6,009 nucleotides of DNA from Paludibacteraceae bacterium (GTDB lineage Bacteria; Bacteroidota; Bacteroidia; Bacteroidales; Paludibacteraceae), in the NCBI GenBank assembly GCA_947471245.1, contig CANIXM010000130.1, positions 1-6,009 on the forward strand, read 5' to 3'. The notes beneath the pieces are model-generated. The model searched no databases. It was given only the letters and a program-made list of their open reading frames with translations, and had not been told where the DNA came from. The stretch's first letter is position 1, and the number at the start of each line of letters is the position of its first letter. Shown piece by piece: positions 1-5,249 of the stretch. Made by a program: the position numbers and the translations under genes.

Positions 1-1
1 G

Positions 2-55
2 GGACTTAAAGAAAAGAATATCTTGAAAAGTTCTAGACAAGTGGTGAACAACTAA
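2..55 (+). other. possible 3' end of an upstream gene, or leader region of trpE
   Basis: The frame starting at base 2 is open for 17 codons and ends at a TAA at 53-55, 21 bases before trpE. It reads GLKEKNILKSSRQVVNN, which I do not recognise as the end of any family, including TrpB, the usual upstream neighbour in Bacteroidota. The other two forward frames close earlier. The stretch may equally be untranslated leader. I looked for a tryptophan-rich leader peptide and an attenuator hairpin before trpE and saw neither, and no clear TAnnTTTG-type Bacteroidota promoter. Confidence 0.2.
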
Positions 56-76
56 TTACTACTAAAAATACCAAAT

Positions 77-1519
77 ATGGAAAATAAAAATAACATTAAC
101 TCTCCTTTAAAAGCAGGGGGTAGCTTGATTGTAAAAACAAAAAAACTACTTGCCGATTTGCAAACCCCAGTGGGTATCTATCTCAAAATAAGAGATCTGT
201 ACACCAAATCAGTGTTGTTAGAAAGTTCGGATTATCACGGACAGGAAAACAGTTTTTCCTACATTGGGTTTTGTCCTATTGGCGGAATATCGGTTAATAA
301 TTTTCTGATTACCGAAGAATATCCTGATGGCTCACGGGTAGAAACACAAGTGGTGAATAAACTCACTGTGGCTGAACGCTTCGATGCTTTTTTGAAATCC
401 ATCGAACTGGCAAAAAATGAAAACGTAGGAGGTATCAATGGCCTGTTTGGTTATTCCTCTTATGAATCGGTGCAGTACTTTGAGGACGTCAAACTGTCGG
501 CTCGTCAGACCGTTCCCGGAAGCATGCCTGGTCTGCTTTACGTGCTGTTCAAATACATCATTGCGGTGAATCATTTTAACAACGAACTGACTATCATTGA
601 GAATTTGAGGGAAAATGAACCCTCTGCCATTGATGAGATAGAACAAATATTGCTCAACAACAACATTGCCACTTATCCTTTCGAAAAAGTAGGCGAAGAG
701 AAATCTGACGTCACTGACGAACAGTTTCGCCAGATGGTGGCACAGGGCAAAAAAGAATGCTTCAAGGGAAATGTATTTCAAATAGTGCTTTCACGTAGAT
801 TTTACCAAGAATACAAAGGCGATGATTTTATGCTTTATCGCACGTTGCGTTCCGTGAATCCTTCACCCTATTTGTTTTATTTCAACTTTGGTGATTTTCG
901 CATTTTTGGATCTTCGCCTGAGGCACACTTGGTCGTTGACCCCAAAAAGCAGAAAGCGTATATCAAGCCCATTGCTGGCACATTCCGTCGTACAGGCGAC
1001 GACGAGAAAGACTTAGCATTGGCAGAAAAACTCACGGTGGACAAAAAGGAAAATGCTGAGCACGTGATGTTGGTGGATTTGGCTCGTAATGACCTCAGCC
1101 GCAACACCGACGAGGTGGTAGTGGATGTGTTTCGCGAAGTACAATACTACTCACATGTCATTCACTTGGTATCAAGCGTAAGTGGAAAACTACGTCCAGA
1201 AACCAATGTTCTCAAGCTATTTGCTGACACATTCCCTGCTGGAACACTATCGGGTGCTCCAAAGATCAAAGCCATGCAGCTGATAGACCAGATAGAGCCG
1301 CATGATCGCGGACCTTATGGAGGATGCATCGGCTACATTGGTTTTGACGGCAGTTTCAATCAAGCCATTACCATCCGTTCGTTTGTGAGCAAAAACAACA
1401 CGCTTTATTATCAAGCAGGTGCCGGAGTGGTGGCCAAGTCGGACGAAGAAAGCGAATTGCAAGAGGTAAACAACAAACTCGCAGCGCTGAAACGTGCTGT
1501 GGATGTGGCATCGATCTGA
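77..1519 (+). CDS. trpE: anthranilate synthase component I (TrpE)
   Basis: The large, chorismate-binding subunit of cytoplasmic anthranilate synthase, which with the TrpG amidotransferase converts chorismate and glutamine to anthranilate, the first step of tryptophan synthesis. The 480-residue protein has the N-terminal regulatory domain with the LLES motif (residues 47-50) that in this family binds the feedback inhibitor tryptophan. The chorismate-binding domain follows, with GSSPEAH (278-284), PIAGT (298-302), EHVMLVDLARND (328-339), TFPAGTLSGAPK (385-396), GPYGG (412-416) and QAGAGVV (446-452). All expected segments are present, so it should be active and inhibited by tryptophan. Family homology begins only near residue 20 (KTKKLLADLQTP). 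The first 18 or so residues are an extra leader, MENKNNIN plus a piece resembling a translated CCCC/GGGG repeat, almost shared with trpG. ATG 77 is chosen because no other in-frame ATG lies near; a TTG at 125 is the only alternative. No Shine-Dalgarno is visible. trpG starts 97 bases downstream. Confidence 0.97.
   Translation: MENKNNINSPLKAGGSLIVKTKKLLADLQTPVGIYLKIRDLYTKSVLLESSDYHGQENSFSYIGFCPIGGISVNNFLITEEYPDGSRVETQVVNKLTVAERFDAFLKSIELAKNENVGGINGLFGYSSYESVQYFEDVKLSARQTVPGSMPGLLYVLFKYIIAVNHFNNELTIIENLRENEPSAIDEIEQILLNNNIATYPFEKVGEEKSDVTDEQFRQMVAQGKKECFKGNVFQIVLSRRFYQEYKGDDFMLYRTLRSVNPSPYLFYFNFGDFRIFGSSPEAHLVVDPKKQKAYIKPIAGTFRRTGDDEKDLALAEKLTVDKKENAEHVMLVDLARNDLSRNTDEVVVDVFREVQYYSHVIHLVSSVSGKLRPETNVLKLFADTFPAGTLSGAPKIKAMQLIDQIEPHDRGPYGGCIGYIGFDGSFNQAITIRSFVSKNNTLYYQAGAGVVAKSDEESELQEVNNKLAALKRAVDVASI
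97..125 (+). repeat. degenerate CCCC/GGGG element translated within trpE leader
   Basis: Bases here (TCTCCTTTAAAAGCAGGGGG and a few more) resemble the cleaner trpG copy at 1669-1702: a C-rich arm with TCCTTT, a short A-rich centre, then a run of G followed by TAG. It is translated as SPLKAGG in TrpE, close to the STPLQGLG of TrpG. The copy is degraded and its hairpin would be weak, so membership in the family rests on position and reading frame as much as on base identity. Confidence 0.4.
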
Positions 1520-1523
1520 CCAA

Positions 1524-1580
1524 GCCCCCTAAATCCCCCGAAGGGGGACTATAATAACCCCTGACCCCAAAAGGGGAAAG
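1524..1580 (+). repeat. GC-rich hairpin repeat between trpE and trpG
   Basis: The 97-base trpE-trpG gap contains two C-run/G-run inverted repeats in otherwise AT-rich DNA. The first is TCCCCCGAAGGGGGA (1534-1548, 6-bp stem, 3-base loop). The second is CCCC (1565-1568), AAAA, GGGG (1573-1576). Each is preceded by a further C-run (1525-1529 and 1558-1561), so the unit is CCCC(C)T, 4-5 bases, CCCC, loop, GGGG. Read in reverse complement it matches the trpG leader element (CCCCTTC then GGGG, spacer, GGGG) and contains GGGGTCAG, also found before trpD. No run of T follows either hairpin, so an intrinsic terminator is unlikely. Processing, attenuation or translation effects are possible but unproven. 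Confidence 0.7.
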
Positions 1581-1616
1581 AGATTAGTAATTATAACATA
1601 AAAAAGACAGAACAAC

Positions 1617-2264
1617 ATGGAAAATAAAAACAATATCAACTTAAAAGCTGAAACTAGCGGTTCTTCAACTCCCCTTCAGGGGCTAGGGGTCAATGGGGTC
1701 AAAATCCTCGTTTTTGACAATTACGACTCGTTTACCTACAATTTGGTACATGCCGTAAAAAAACTGGGGTATCATAACATAGAAGTACACCGCAACGATC
1801 AAATAGCGCTGGAAGACATTGCTCGATTTGATAAAATCATACTTTCACCTGGACCTGGCGTGCCTTCTGAGTCGGGCATTCTACTGGAGTTGATTCGCAC
1901 CTACGCCCCTACTAAACCTATTTTGGGAGTGTGTCTTGGCGAACAAGCCATAGCAGAGGCATTTGGCGGAACACTGATTAATCTCTCTGAAGTACATCAT
2001 GGTGTCACTTCCGAAATTACAGTATTGAAAAAAGACATTTTGTTTGAGGGTTTACCCAATAAAATAGAGGTAGGTCGCTACCACTCATGGGCAGCCGAAG
2101 TCAACACATTGCCAGACTGTCTGACCATCACAGCAGTAGATGAGATAGGCATGATCATGGCGTTGGCACACAAAACCTACGATGTTCGTGGCGTGCAGTT
2201 TCATCCCGAATCAGTACTCACCCCCATGGGCGAGCAAATGCTAAAGAATTGGTTGGAAAGCTAA
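1617..2264 (+). CDS. trpG: anthranilate synthase component II, glutamine amidotransferase (TrpG)
   Basis: The small subunit of anthranilate synthase: a class I glutamine amidotransferase that releases ammonia for TrpE. The 215-residue protein has KILVFDNYDSFTYN (29-42), the LSPGPG oxyanion-region motif (77-81), the nucleophile Cys106 in GVCLGEQ, and the triad completed by His196 and Glu198 in VQFHPES. All catalytic residues are present. Family members normally start at the equivalent of residue 28 (MKILVFDNYDS...). Here that methionine codon is replaced by GTC, and no ATG, GTG or TTG lies in frame between 1617 and the conserved core, so a leader of about 28 residues must be translated. The leader starts MENKNNIN, as in TrpE, and then passes through a CCCC/GGGG element (STPLQGLGVNG). 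It probably shares a transcript with trpE. It lacks the fused TrpD domain seen in some enterobacteria, and a separate trpD lies 1.2 kb downstream. Confidence 0.96.
   Translation: MENKNNINLKAETSGSSTPLQGLGVNGVKILVFDNYDSFTYNLVHAVKKLGYHNIEVHRNDQIALEDIARFDKIILSPGPGVPSESGILLELIRTYAPTKPILGVCLGEQAIAEAFGGTLINLSEVHHGVTSEITVLKKDILFEGLPNKIEVGRYHSWAAEVNTLPDCLTITAVDEIGMIMALAHKTYDVRGVQFHPESVLTPMGEQMLKNWLES
1669..1702 (+). repeat. CCCC/GGGG element translated in the trpG N-terminus
   Basis: CTCCCCTTCAGGGGCTAGGGG starts at 1669 without the last base shown in the family: CCCC (1671-1674), a TTCA loop, GGGG, then CTA and another GGGG. It is followed by two copies of GGGGTCAA (1686-1693 and 1695-1702) with a 9-base period. 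It resembles the reverse complement of the intergenic copy at 1524-1580. It sits directly against the codons for KILVFDNYDS and occupies the place of the normal trpG start, so it is read as protein. Confidence 0.6.
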
Positions 2265-2349
2265 CCACAGTTTATTATTAAGCCAAGGCTATTGTTTAGT
2301 ATAAAGAAAGAAATGTATTGATTATGAATTCAATAAAAAATCAAAGCAA
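2265..2349. other. spacer after trpG; no terminator or promoter seen
   Basis: These 85 AT-rich bases hold a 4-bp inverted repeat, AGCCAAGGCT (2281-2290), whose 2-base loop and lack of a T-run make it a poor terminator. An 11-codon reading frame (MNSIKNQSKC, 2324-2356) overlaps the next ATG, with its TAA at 2354-2356. It could couple translation but is too short to support as a gene. I could not match a Bacteroidota promoter with confidence. Confidence 0.4.
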
Positions 2350-2910
2350 ATGTTAAGACTAACTATTTTTCTCATCATTGGACTGTTTGTTTCATGCCAT
2401 TCCTTTGATAAAAAAATCCTTCAAGAAGAAAGATTTTCTAGCGGAGTTAAATATGGCACTAACGAAAAACAATCAGCGAAGTATCTTCAAAAAGACGACT
2501 ACACAATTGTTACTGGACACTCTACAAAATGTTCAACGATGGGTTTATTCATAAGTAACAAAGAAATTTTCTTCAAAACATGTATTGACGGCGATTTTGA
2601 CAGTGTCATGACTGAAAATTTGAATAACGACAATATTCCAGATTTTTTATTTGTTGAGAAATATGAAGATGGAGGAACATTGTATGCATTAATTTCGAAA
2701 ACAAAAGAAACATTTAACCTAAAGAAAATAACTGACAACTTTGACGGTGTTTTTTGTGACACAGGTATTTCTAGCGACACATTAAAACTTATCCAGCCAT
2801 TGGTTATAAGAGATACAAAAGACGGAAAAAGAAAAATTCTCGTGAATTATATAAAAATGAATGGGAAATTATTAAAGATTAATTGTTCAGAGGAATTTAT
2901 AGTTGAATAG
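2350..2910 (+). CDS. hypothetical lipoprotein with acidic Asp/Asn-rich motif
   Basis: I do not recognise this 186-residue protein as a named family. It begins with a short basic and hydrophobic signal (MLRLTIFLIIGLF) ending in a lipobox-like FVSC, so Cys16 is probably lipidated after signal peptidase II cleavage. That would place the protein in the periplasm or outer membrane. The body is mixed-charge and probably mostly beta strand. Residues 90-101 (NLNNDNIPDFLF) resemble the calcium-binding loop of FG-GAP/VCBS-like repeats, but only one copy is seen. Four cysteines besides Cys16 (61, 78, 136, 179) could form disulfides. The start is fixed by the position of the signal peptide. Its DNA is clearly more AT-rich than trpE, trpG or trpD, and it interrupts the trp cluster, which suggests acquisition. 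There is no sign of a role in tryptophan synthesis. Confidence 0.8.
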   Translation: MLRLTIFLIIGLFVSCHSFDKKILQEERFSSGVKYGTNEKQSAKYLQKDDYTIVTGHSTKCSTMGLFISNKEIFFKTCIDGDFDSVMTENLNNDNIPDFLFVEKYEDGGTLYALISKTKETFNLKKITDNFDGVFCDTGISSDTLKLIQPLVIRDTKDGKRKILVNYIKMNGKLLKINCSEEFIVE

Positions 2911-3101
2911 AATCTAATATTTAAGCTTCCTGCAATCAGAACAACCCAACACACAAGCCTTAGTTGAGCTACATTCCGATTTGCAGATCTTTATTTAAAA
3001 GCAGCAAGAGCGGTAGGGGAACTTGAAAGGGTGTTGATTTCAGATTTTGGTAGTTGTGGCGAACTTTGAAAATGTAAGTCAAGATAAAAAAGAGACGAAA
3101 A
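2911..3101. other. non-coding spacer before rhuM remnant
   Basis: These 191 bases have no plausible reading frame, tRNA, or hairpin with a T-run on either strand. GAACTTTG (3061-3068), 34 bases before the next ATG, matches the Bacteroidota -7 box TAnnTTTG at all but its first base, but I found no TTTG -33 box at the proper spacing, so I do not call a promoter. The patchwork look suits decayed DNA from earlier insertions. Confidence 0.4.
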
Positions 3102-3138
3102 GTGGAAAAACAAATTGAGATTTTCAAGAGCAAGGACA

Positions 3139-3167
3139 ATCAAATTGAATTAAAAGTTCAATTTGAT
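3139..3167. repeat. perfect inverted repeat, 11-bp arms, 7-base loop
   Basis: ATCAAATTGAA (3139-3149) and TTCAATTTGAT (3157-3167) are exact reverse complements around TTAAAAG. The repeat lies in the 5' part of the RhuM remnant and codes for NQIELKVQFD. It could form an mRNA hairpin or bind a dimeric regulator, but codon choice alone may explain it. Confidence 0.6.
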
Positions 3168-3283
3168 GAAGATACCGTTTGGCTTTCGCAAGAACAAATG
3201 GAACTTTTATTCCATACAACTAAGCAAAATATTAGTTTGCATATCAAAAACATCTTTGACGAAGGTGAACTGACAGATGTTTC

Positions 3284-3308
3284 AACTGTCAAGGAATCCT
3301 TGACAGTT
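3284..3308. repeat. perfect palindrome, 12-bp arms around one base
   Basis: AACTGTCAAGGA (3284-3295) and TCCTTGACAGTT (3297-3308) are exact reverse complements separated by one A. It falls on the codons for STVKESLTV, a segment that occurs in other RhuM-family proteins, so part of the symmetry may follow from the protein sequence. As single-stranded DNA or as an operator it would be a strong site. Confidence 0.65.
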
Positions 3309-3430
3309 CGTGCAGAAGGAGTTCGGCAAGTACAAAGAAAAATACAATACGGAAGAAGTTGACATAGTCAAAAACCTAACAATTAGTATATTAAATACAT
3401 AAGAAACAAATTCTCTAATCTTTATGAAAA

Positions 3431-3449
3431 TGCCCCATATAAGGGGTCA
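3431..3449 (+). repeat. CCCC/GGGG element just upstream of the likely trpD start
   Basis: TGCCCCATATAAGGGGTCAG has CCCC (3433-3436), a 6-base spacer and GGGG (3443-3446) followed by TCAG. GGGGTCAG also occurs in reverse complement in the trpE-trpG spacer, and GGGGTCAA occurs twice in the trpG leader. The element ends about 8 bases before ATG 3457. If ATG 3424 is used instead, the element is translated as part of an 11-residue leader, as in trpE and trpG. Confidence 0.5.
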
Positions 3450-3456
3450 GACTTAT

Positions 3457-4452
3457 ATGAAACAAATTTTAAACAGACTATTTAATCACCAGTCGCTTAC
3501 CAAAGCAGAGGCCACAGAGGTGATGACAAATATTGCCTTGGGCAAGTACAACGAATCAGAAATTGCAGCATTTATTTCGGTTTATCTGATGCGCAGCATC
3601 GAACTGGAAGAGGTAATCGGGTTTCGTGAGGCACTGCTCAATATGGCTATCAATATTGACCTTTCGGAGTTTGACCCATTGGACATAGTGGGTACGGGTG
3701 GTGACGGAAAAAACACGTTCAACATCTCCACCGCCAGTTGTTTTGTAGTAGCTGGAGCAGGCTACAAAGTGGCGAAGCATGGCAACTATGGTGCTACGTC
3801 GGTAAGTGGCTCGTCCAACGTGTTGGAATATTACGGTGCAAAATTTACAACAGACATGAATGTCATCAAGCGTTCGTTGGATGAAGCAGGGTTTGCCTAT
3901 CTGCACGCTCCATTTTGCAATCCTGCCATGAAAAACGTGGCACCGATTCGTAAAAACTTAGGTGTGCGTACGTTTTTCAATGTACTTGGACCACTCATCA
4001 GCCCTGTGCGCCCTGGCTATCAGTGTCTTGGCGTTTACAATCTAAAGATGATGCGCCTTTATACCTACATCTATCAAAGCATTGGTTGTCAGTATTCCAT
4101 CGTTCACAGTCTGGATGGATATGACGAAATTTCGCTGACCGATAGTTGTAAAATAGTGACCAATAGGGGAGAATATCTTTACACACCAGAGGATATGGGA
4201 TTCCGCACCGTTGCTCAACGCGACCTGTGGGGAGGTGATACCATTGCCGAAGCAGCACAGATATTTGTCAATGTCCTTGACAATCAATCCACAGAAGCAC
4301 AGAGAAATGTAGTTGTCGCAAATGCTGCTTTCGCCATTCAAACTCGCTGTCCCGAAAAGACACTAGAGCAATGCACAGCTGAAGCCATCGAATCATTGCA
4401 GAGTGGTAAAGCCAAACAGTCGTTTGTGAAATTTGAAGAGGTGTATGGGTGA
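3457..4452 (+). CDS. trpD: anthranilate phosphoribosyltransferase (TrpD)
   Basis: It transfers phosphoribosyl from PRPP to anthranilate, the second step of tryptophan synthesis, acting on the product of TrpE/TrpG. Starting at ATG 3457 (MKQILNRLFNHQSLT) the protein has 331 residues, the usual family length, and its first residues match the family. An in-frame ATG at 3424 would add 11 residues (MKMPHIRGQTY), partly coded by a CCCC/GGGG element, so either start is possible. Counted from 3457, the motifs are the PRPP-binding GTGGDGKNTFNIST (79-92), KHGNYG (107-112), SGSSNVLE (117-124), the LGVRTFFNVLGPL segment (168-180) and the metal-binding acidic DGYDEIS (220-226). No key residue is missing. 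It is separated from trpG by the lipoprotein gene and the rhuM remnant. No trpC follows, which is unusual for the phylum. The ORF is intact, so function is very likely retained. Confidence 0.95.
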   Translation: MKQILNRLFNHQSLTKAEATEVMTNIALGKYNESEIAAFISVYLMRSIELEEVIGFREALLNMAINIDLSEFDPLDIVGTGGDGKNTFNISTASCFVVAGAGYKVAKHGNYGATSVSGSSNVLEYYGAKFTTDMNVIKRSLDEAGFAYLHAPFCNPAMKNVAPIRKNLGVRTFFNVLGPLISPVRPGYQCLGVYNLKMMRLYTYIYQSIGCQYSIVHSLDGYDEISLTDSCKIVTNRGEYLYTPEDMGFRTVAQRDLWGGDTIAEAAQIFVNVLDNQSTEAQRNVVVANAAFAIQTRCPEKTLEQCTAEAIESLQSGKAKQSFVKFEEVYG

Positions 4453-4479
4453 AAATAATGAACGTCAATTTCTAGCGCA

Positions 4480-4504
4480 GATTTCTATGTCACATTCAAT
4501 TGAT
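4480..4504 (+). repeat. possible partial copy of the composite repeat start
   Basis: TTTCTATGTCACATTCAATTG resembles, with gaps, the start of the full repeat 35 bases downstream (AATCTATGTCGCCCATTCAG... CAATT), but lacks the GCCC and GGGC arms. It may be a decayed extra unit between the trpD stop and the full element. The match is short and could be chance. Confidence 0.25.
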
Positions 4505-4512
4505 TTTTGCAC

Positions 4513-4739
4513 ACATGAATCTATGTCGCCCATTCAGGGCTCAATTCTGAATTATCGATTTATTGACCCAAGGCGTTGCCATTGGGCTAGGATATATCGT
4601 CCTTTCAGGACTAAGATGGGTTTGAAATTTAAAGGTGAAACAGACTGAGTTTTCGGGCTGAAAGCCCAACCTATTCTAGCCCCACGGCAACGCCTGGGGA
4701 TAATGCAAATAAATTCATATTTGAGTGCTGAAAGCCTGA
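4513..4739 (+). repeat. composite hairpin repeat, copy 1 (BIME-like, RAYT-associated)
   Basis: A 227-base array of short hairpins. A is GCCC/GGGC (4528-4540). B is CCCAAGGC-GTT-GCC-A-TTGGG (4567-4586). C is GTCCT/AGGAC (4599-4611). D is GGGCT/AGCCC (4655-4667). E is CCCC-AC-GGC-AAC-GCC-T-GGGG (4680-4699). F, weaker, is GCT/AGC (4727-4734). D, E and F look like reverse complements of C, B and A: B and the reverse complement of E agree at 17 of 20 bases. The whole is therefore a symmetric composite, like the bacterial interspersed mosaic elements mobilised by RAYT transposases. It begins 60 bases after trpD and could also cap the trp mRNA. A direct copy lies after the transposase. Confidence 0.85.
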
Positions 4740-4796
4740 CATTATTTATTATTTTGCCACATCGAATTTAAGGAAACAACCAATAAATTTTAGAAT

Positions 4797-5249
4797 ATGT
4801 CGCAATCATTATCCAAATTGTACATTCACGCCATTTTCCATGTGAAATACAATGAAAGTTTCATACGCACTGAAGATGAGGAAGAATTGTATAGATATAT
4901 TGGTGGTATTATCGGTTTATCGAAATCCATTCCTATCATGATTAACGGTACAGACAATCATATTCATGTGTTGTGTATTATGTCGAAAAACATTCCATTA
5001 GCCAAACTATTGGAAGACATCAAAAGCAATAGTAGTCGCTGGATAAAAATACTAGATTCACATTATAGAGATTTTTCGTGGCAAGGTGGTTACGCTGGAT
5101 ATTCCGTGAGTCAATCGAAGGTTGAAGTGGTGAAAAAATATATTGAAAACCAAAAAGAGCATCACAAAAAACAAACATTTCAAGAAGAATATATTCAATT
5201 TCTTGAAGAGAATGGAGTGGAGTATAATTTAGATTTTTTATGGACATGA
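4797..5249 (+). mobile_element. tnpA: IS200/IS605-like Y1 transposase (TnpA/RAYT type)
   Basis: A 150-residue HUH single-strand transposase of the Y1 family (Transposase_17). Such enzymes cut and rejoin single-stranded DNA at short hairpins using one tyrosine. The HUH pair is HIH at residues 55-57 in the segment GTDNHIHVLCIM. The nucleophile is most likely Tyr115 in VKKYIENQ, a helix motif typical of the family, followed by EHHKK and FQEEY. Length and motifs are complete, so it appears active. No TnpB or other passenger gene is present. It lies between two direct copies of a composite hairpin repeat, and its stop codon (TGA 5247-5249) and last codon lie in the first bases of copy 2. That arrangement, and hairpins on both sides rather than terminal inverted repeats, fits a repeat-associated (RAYT-like) transposase as well as or better than a classical IS200. 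Confident in the family, less so in the RAYT subgroup. Confidence 0.9.

Larger units (their letters stand above)
3102..3362 (+). pseudogene. truncated RhuM-family protein (N-terminal fragment)
   Basis: The 86-residue product matches the start of RhuM-family proteins (virulence RhuM, often in genomic islands and near restriction or toxin genes; molecular role unclear). Family wording is recognisable in residues 10-80: the TVWLSQEQMELLFHTTKQNI segment, LHIKNIFDEGEL and the STVKESLTV...EGVRQVQRKIQY stretch. Intact relatives are roughly 300 or more residues and continue after this point with a YNLDVIISVGYRV-like segment. Here the frame gives only GRS and a TGA at 3360-3362. The following bases, in any frame, do not restore the family, so most of the gene is lost by deletion or replacement rather than by a single frameshift. 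Two strong inverted repeats lie inside it (3139-3167 and 3284-3308). It sits 94 bases before trpD and is probably non-functional, although a short helix-turn-helix-like peptide could still be made. Confidence 0.75.

Noticed and set aside
332..1462. Three reverse-strand reading frames (149, 76 and 71 residues) opposite trpE
   Set aside because: They lie wholly inside a strongly conserved gene, show no family wording and follow from codon use on the other strand.
1534..1576. Hairpins after trpE as an intrinsic terminator
   Set aside because: No T-run follows either stem, and trpG in the same direction needs transcription through them.
2324..2356. 11-codon reading frame overlapping the lipoprotein ATG
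   Set aside because: Too short to support. Such overlaps are frequent in AT-rich spacers, so it is only mentioned as possible coupling.
2499..2780. Reverse frame of 93 residues opposite the lipoprotein gene
   Set aside because: No family wording or signal, and the + strand frame has a convincing lipoprotein start.
3316..3402. Frame KEFGKYKEK... as a RhuM C-terminal remnant reached by frameshift
   Set aside because: In the original frame RhuM similarity (EGVRQVQRKIQY) continues over the same bases, so the resemblance to a C-terminal helix is probably chance.
3556..4468. Four reverse-strand reading frames opposite trpD
   Set aside because: Shadows of trpD. They overlap each other in different frames and show no recognisable domain.
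4433..4648. Forward reading frame of 71 residues after trpD
   Set aside because: It overlaps the trpD end and runs through repeat hairpins A-C, so its openness comes from the repeat.
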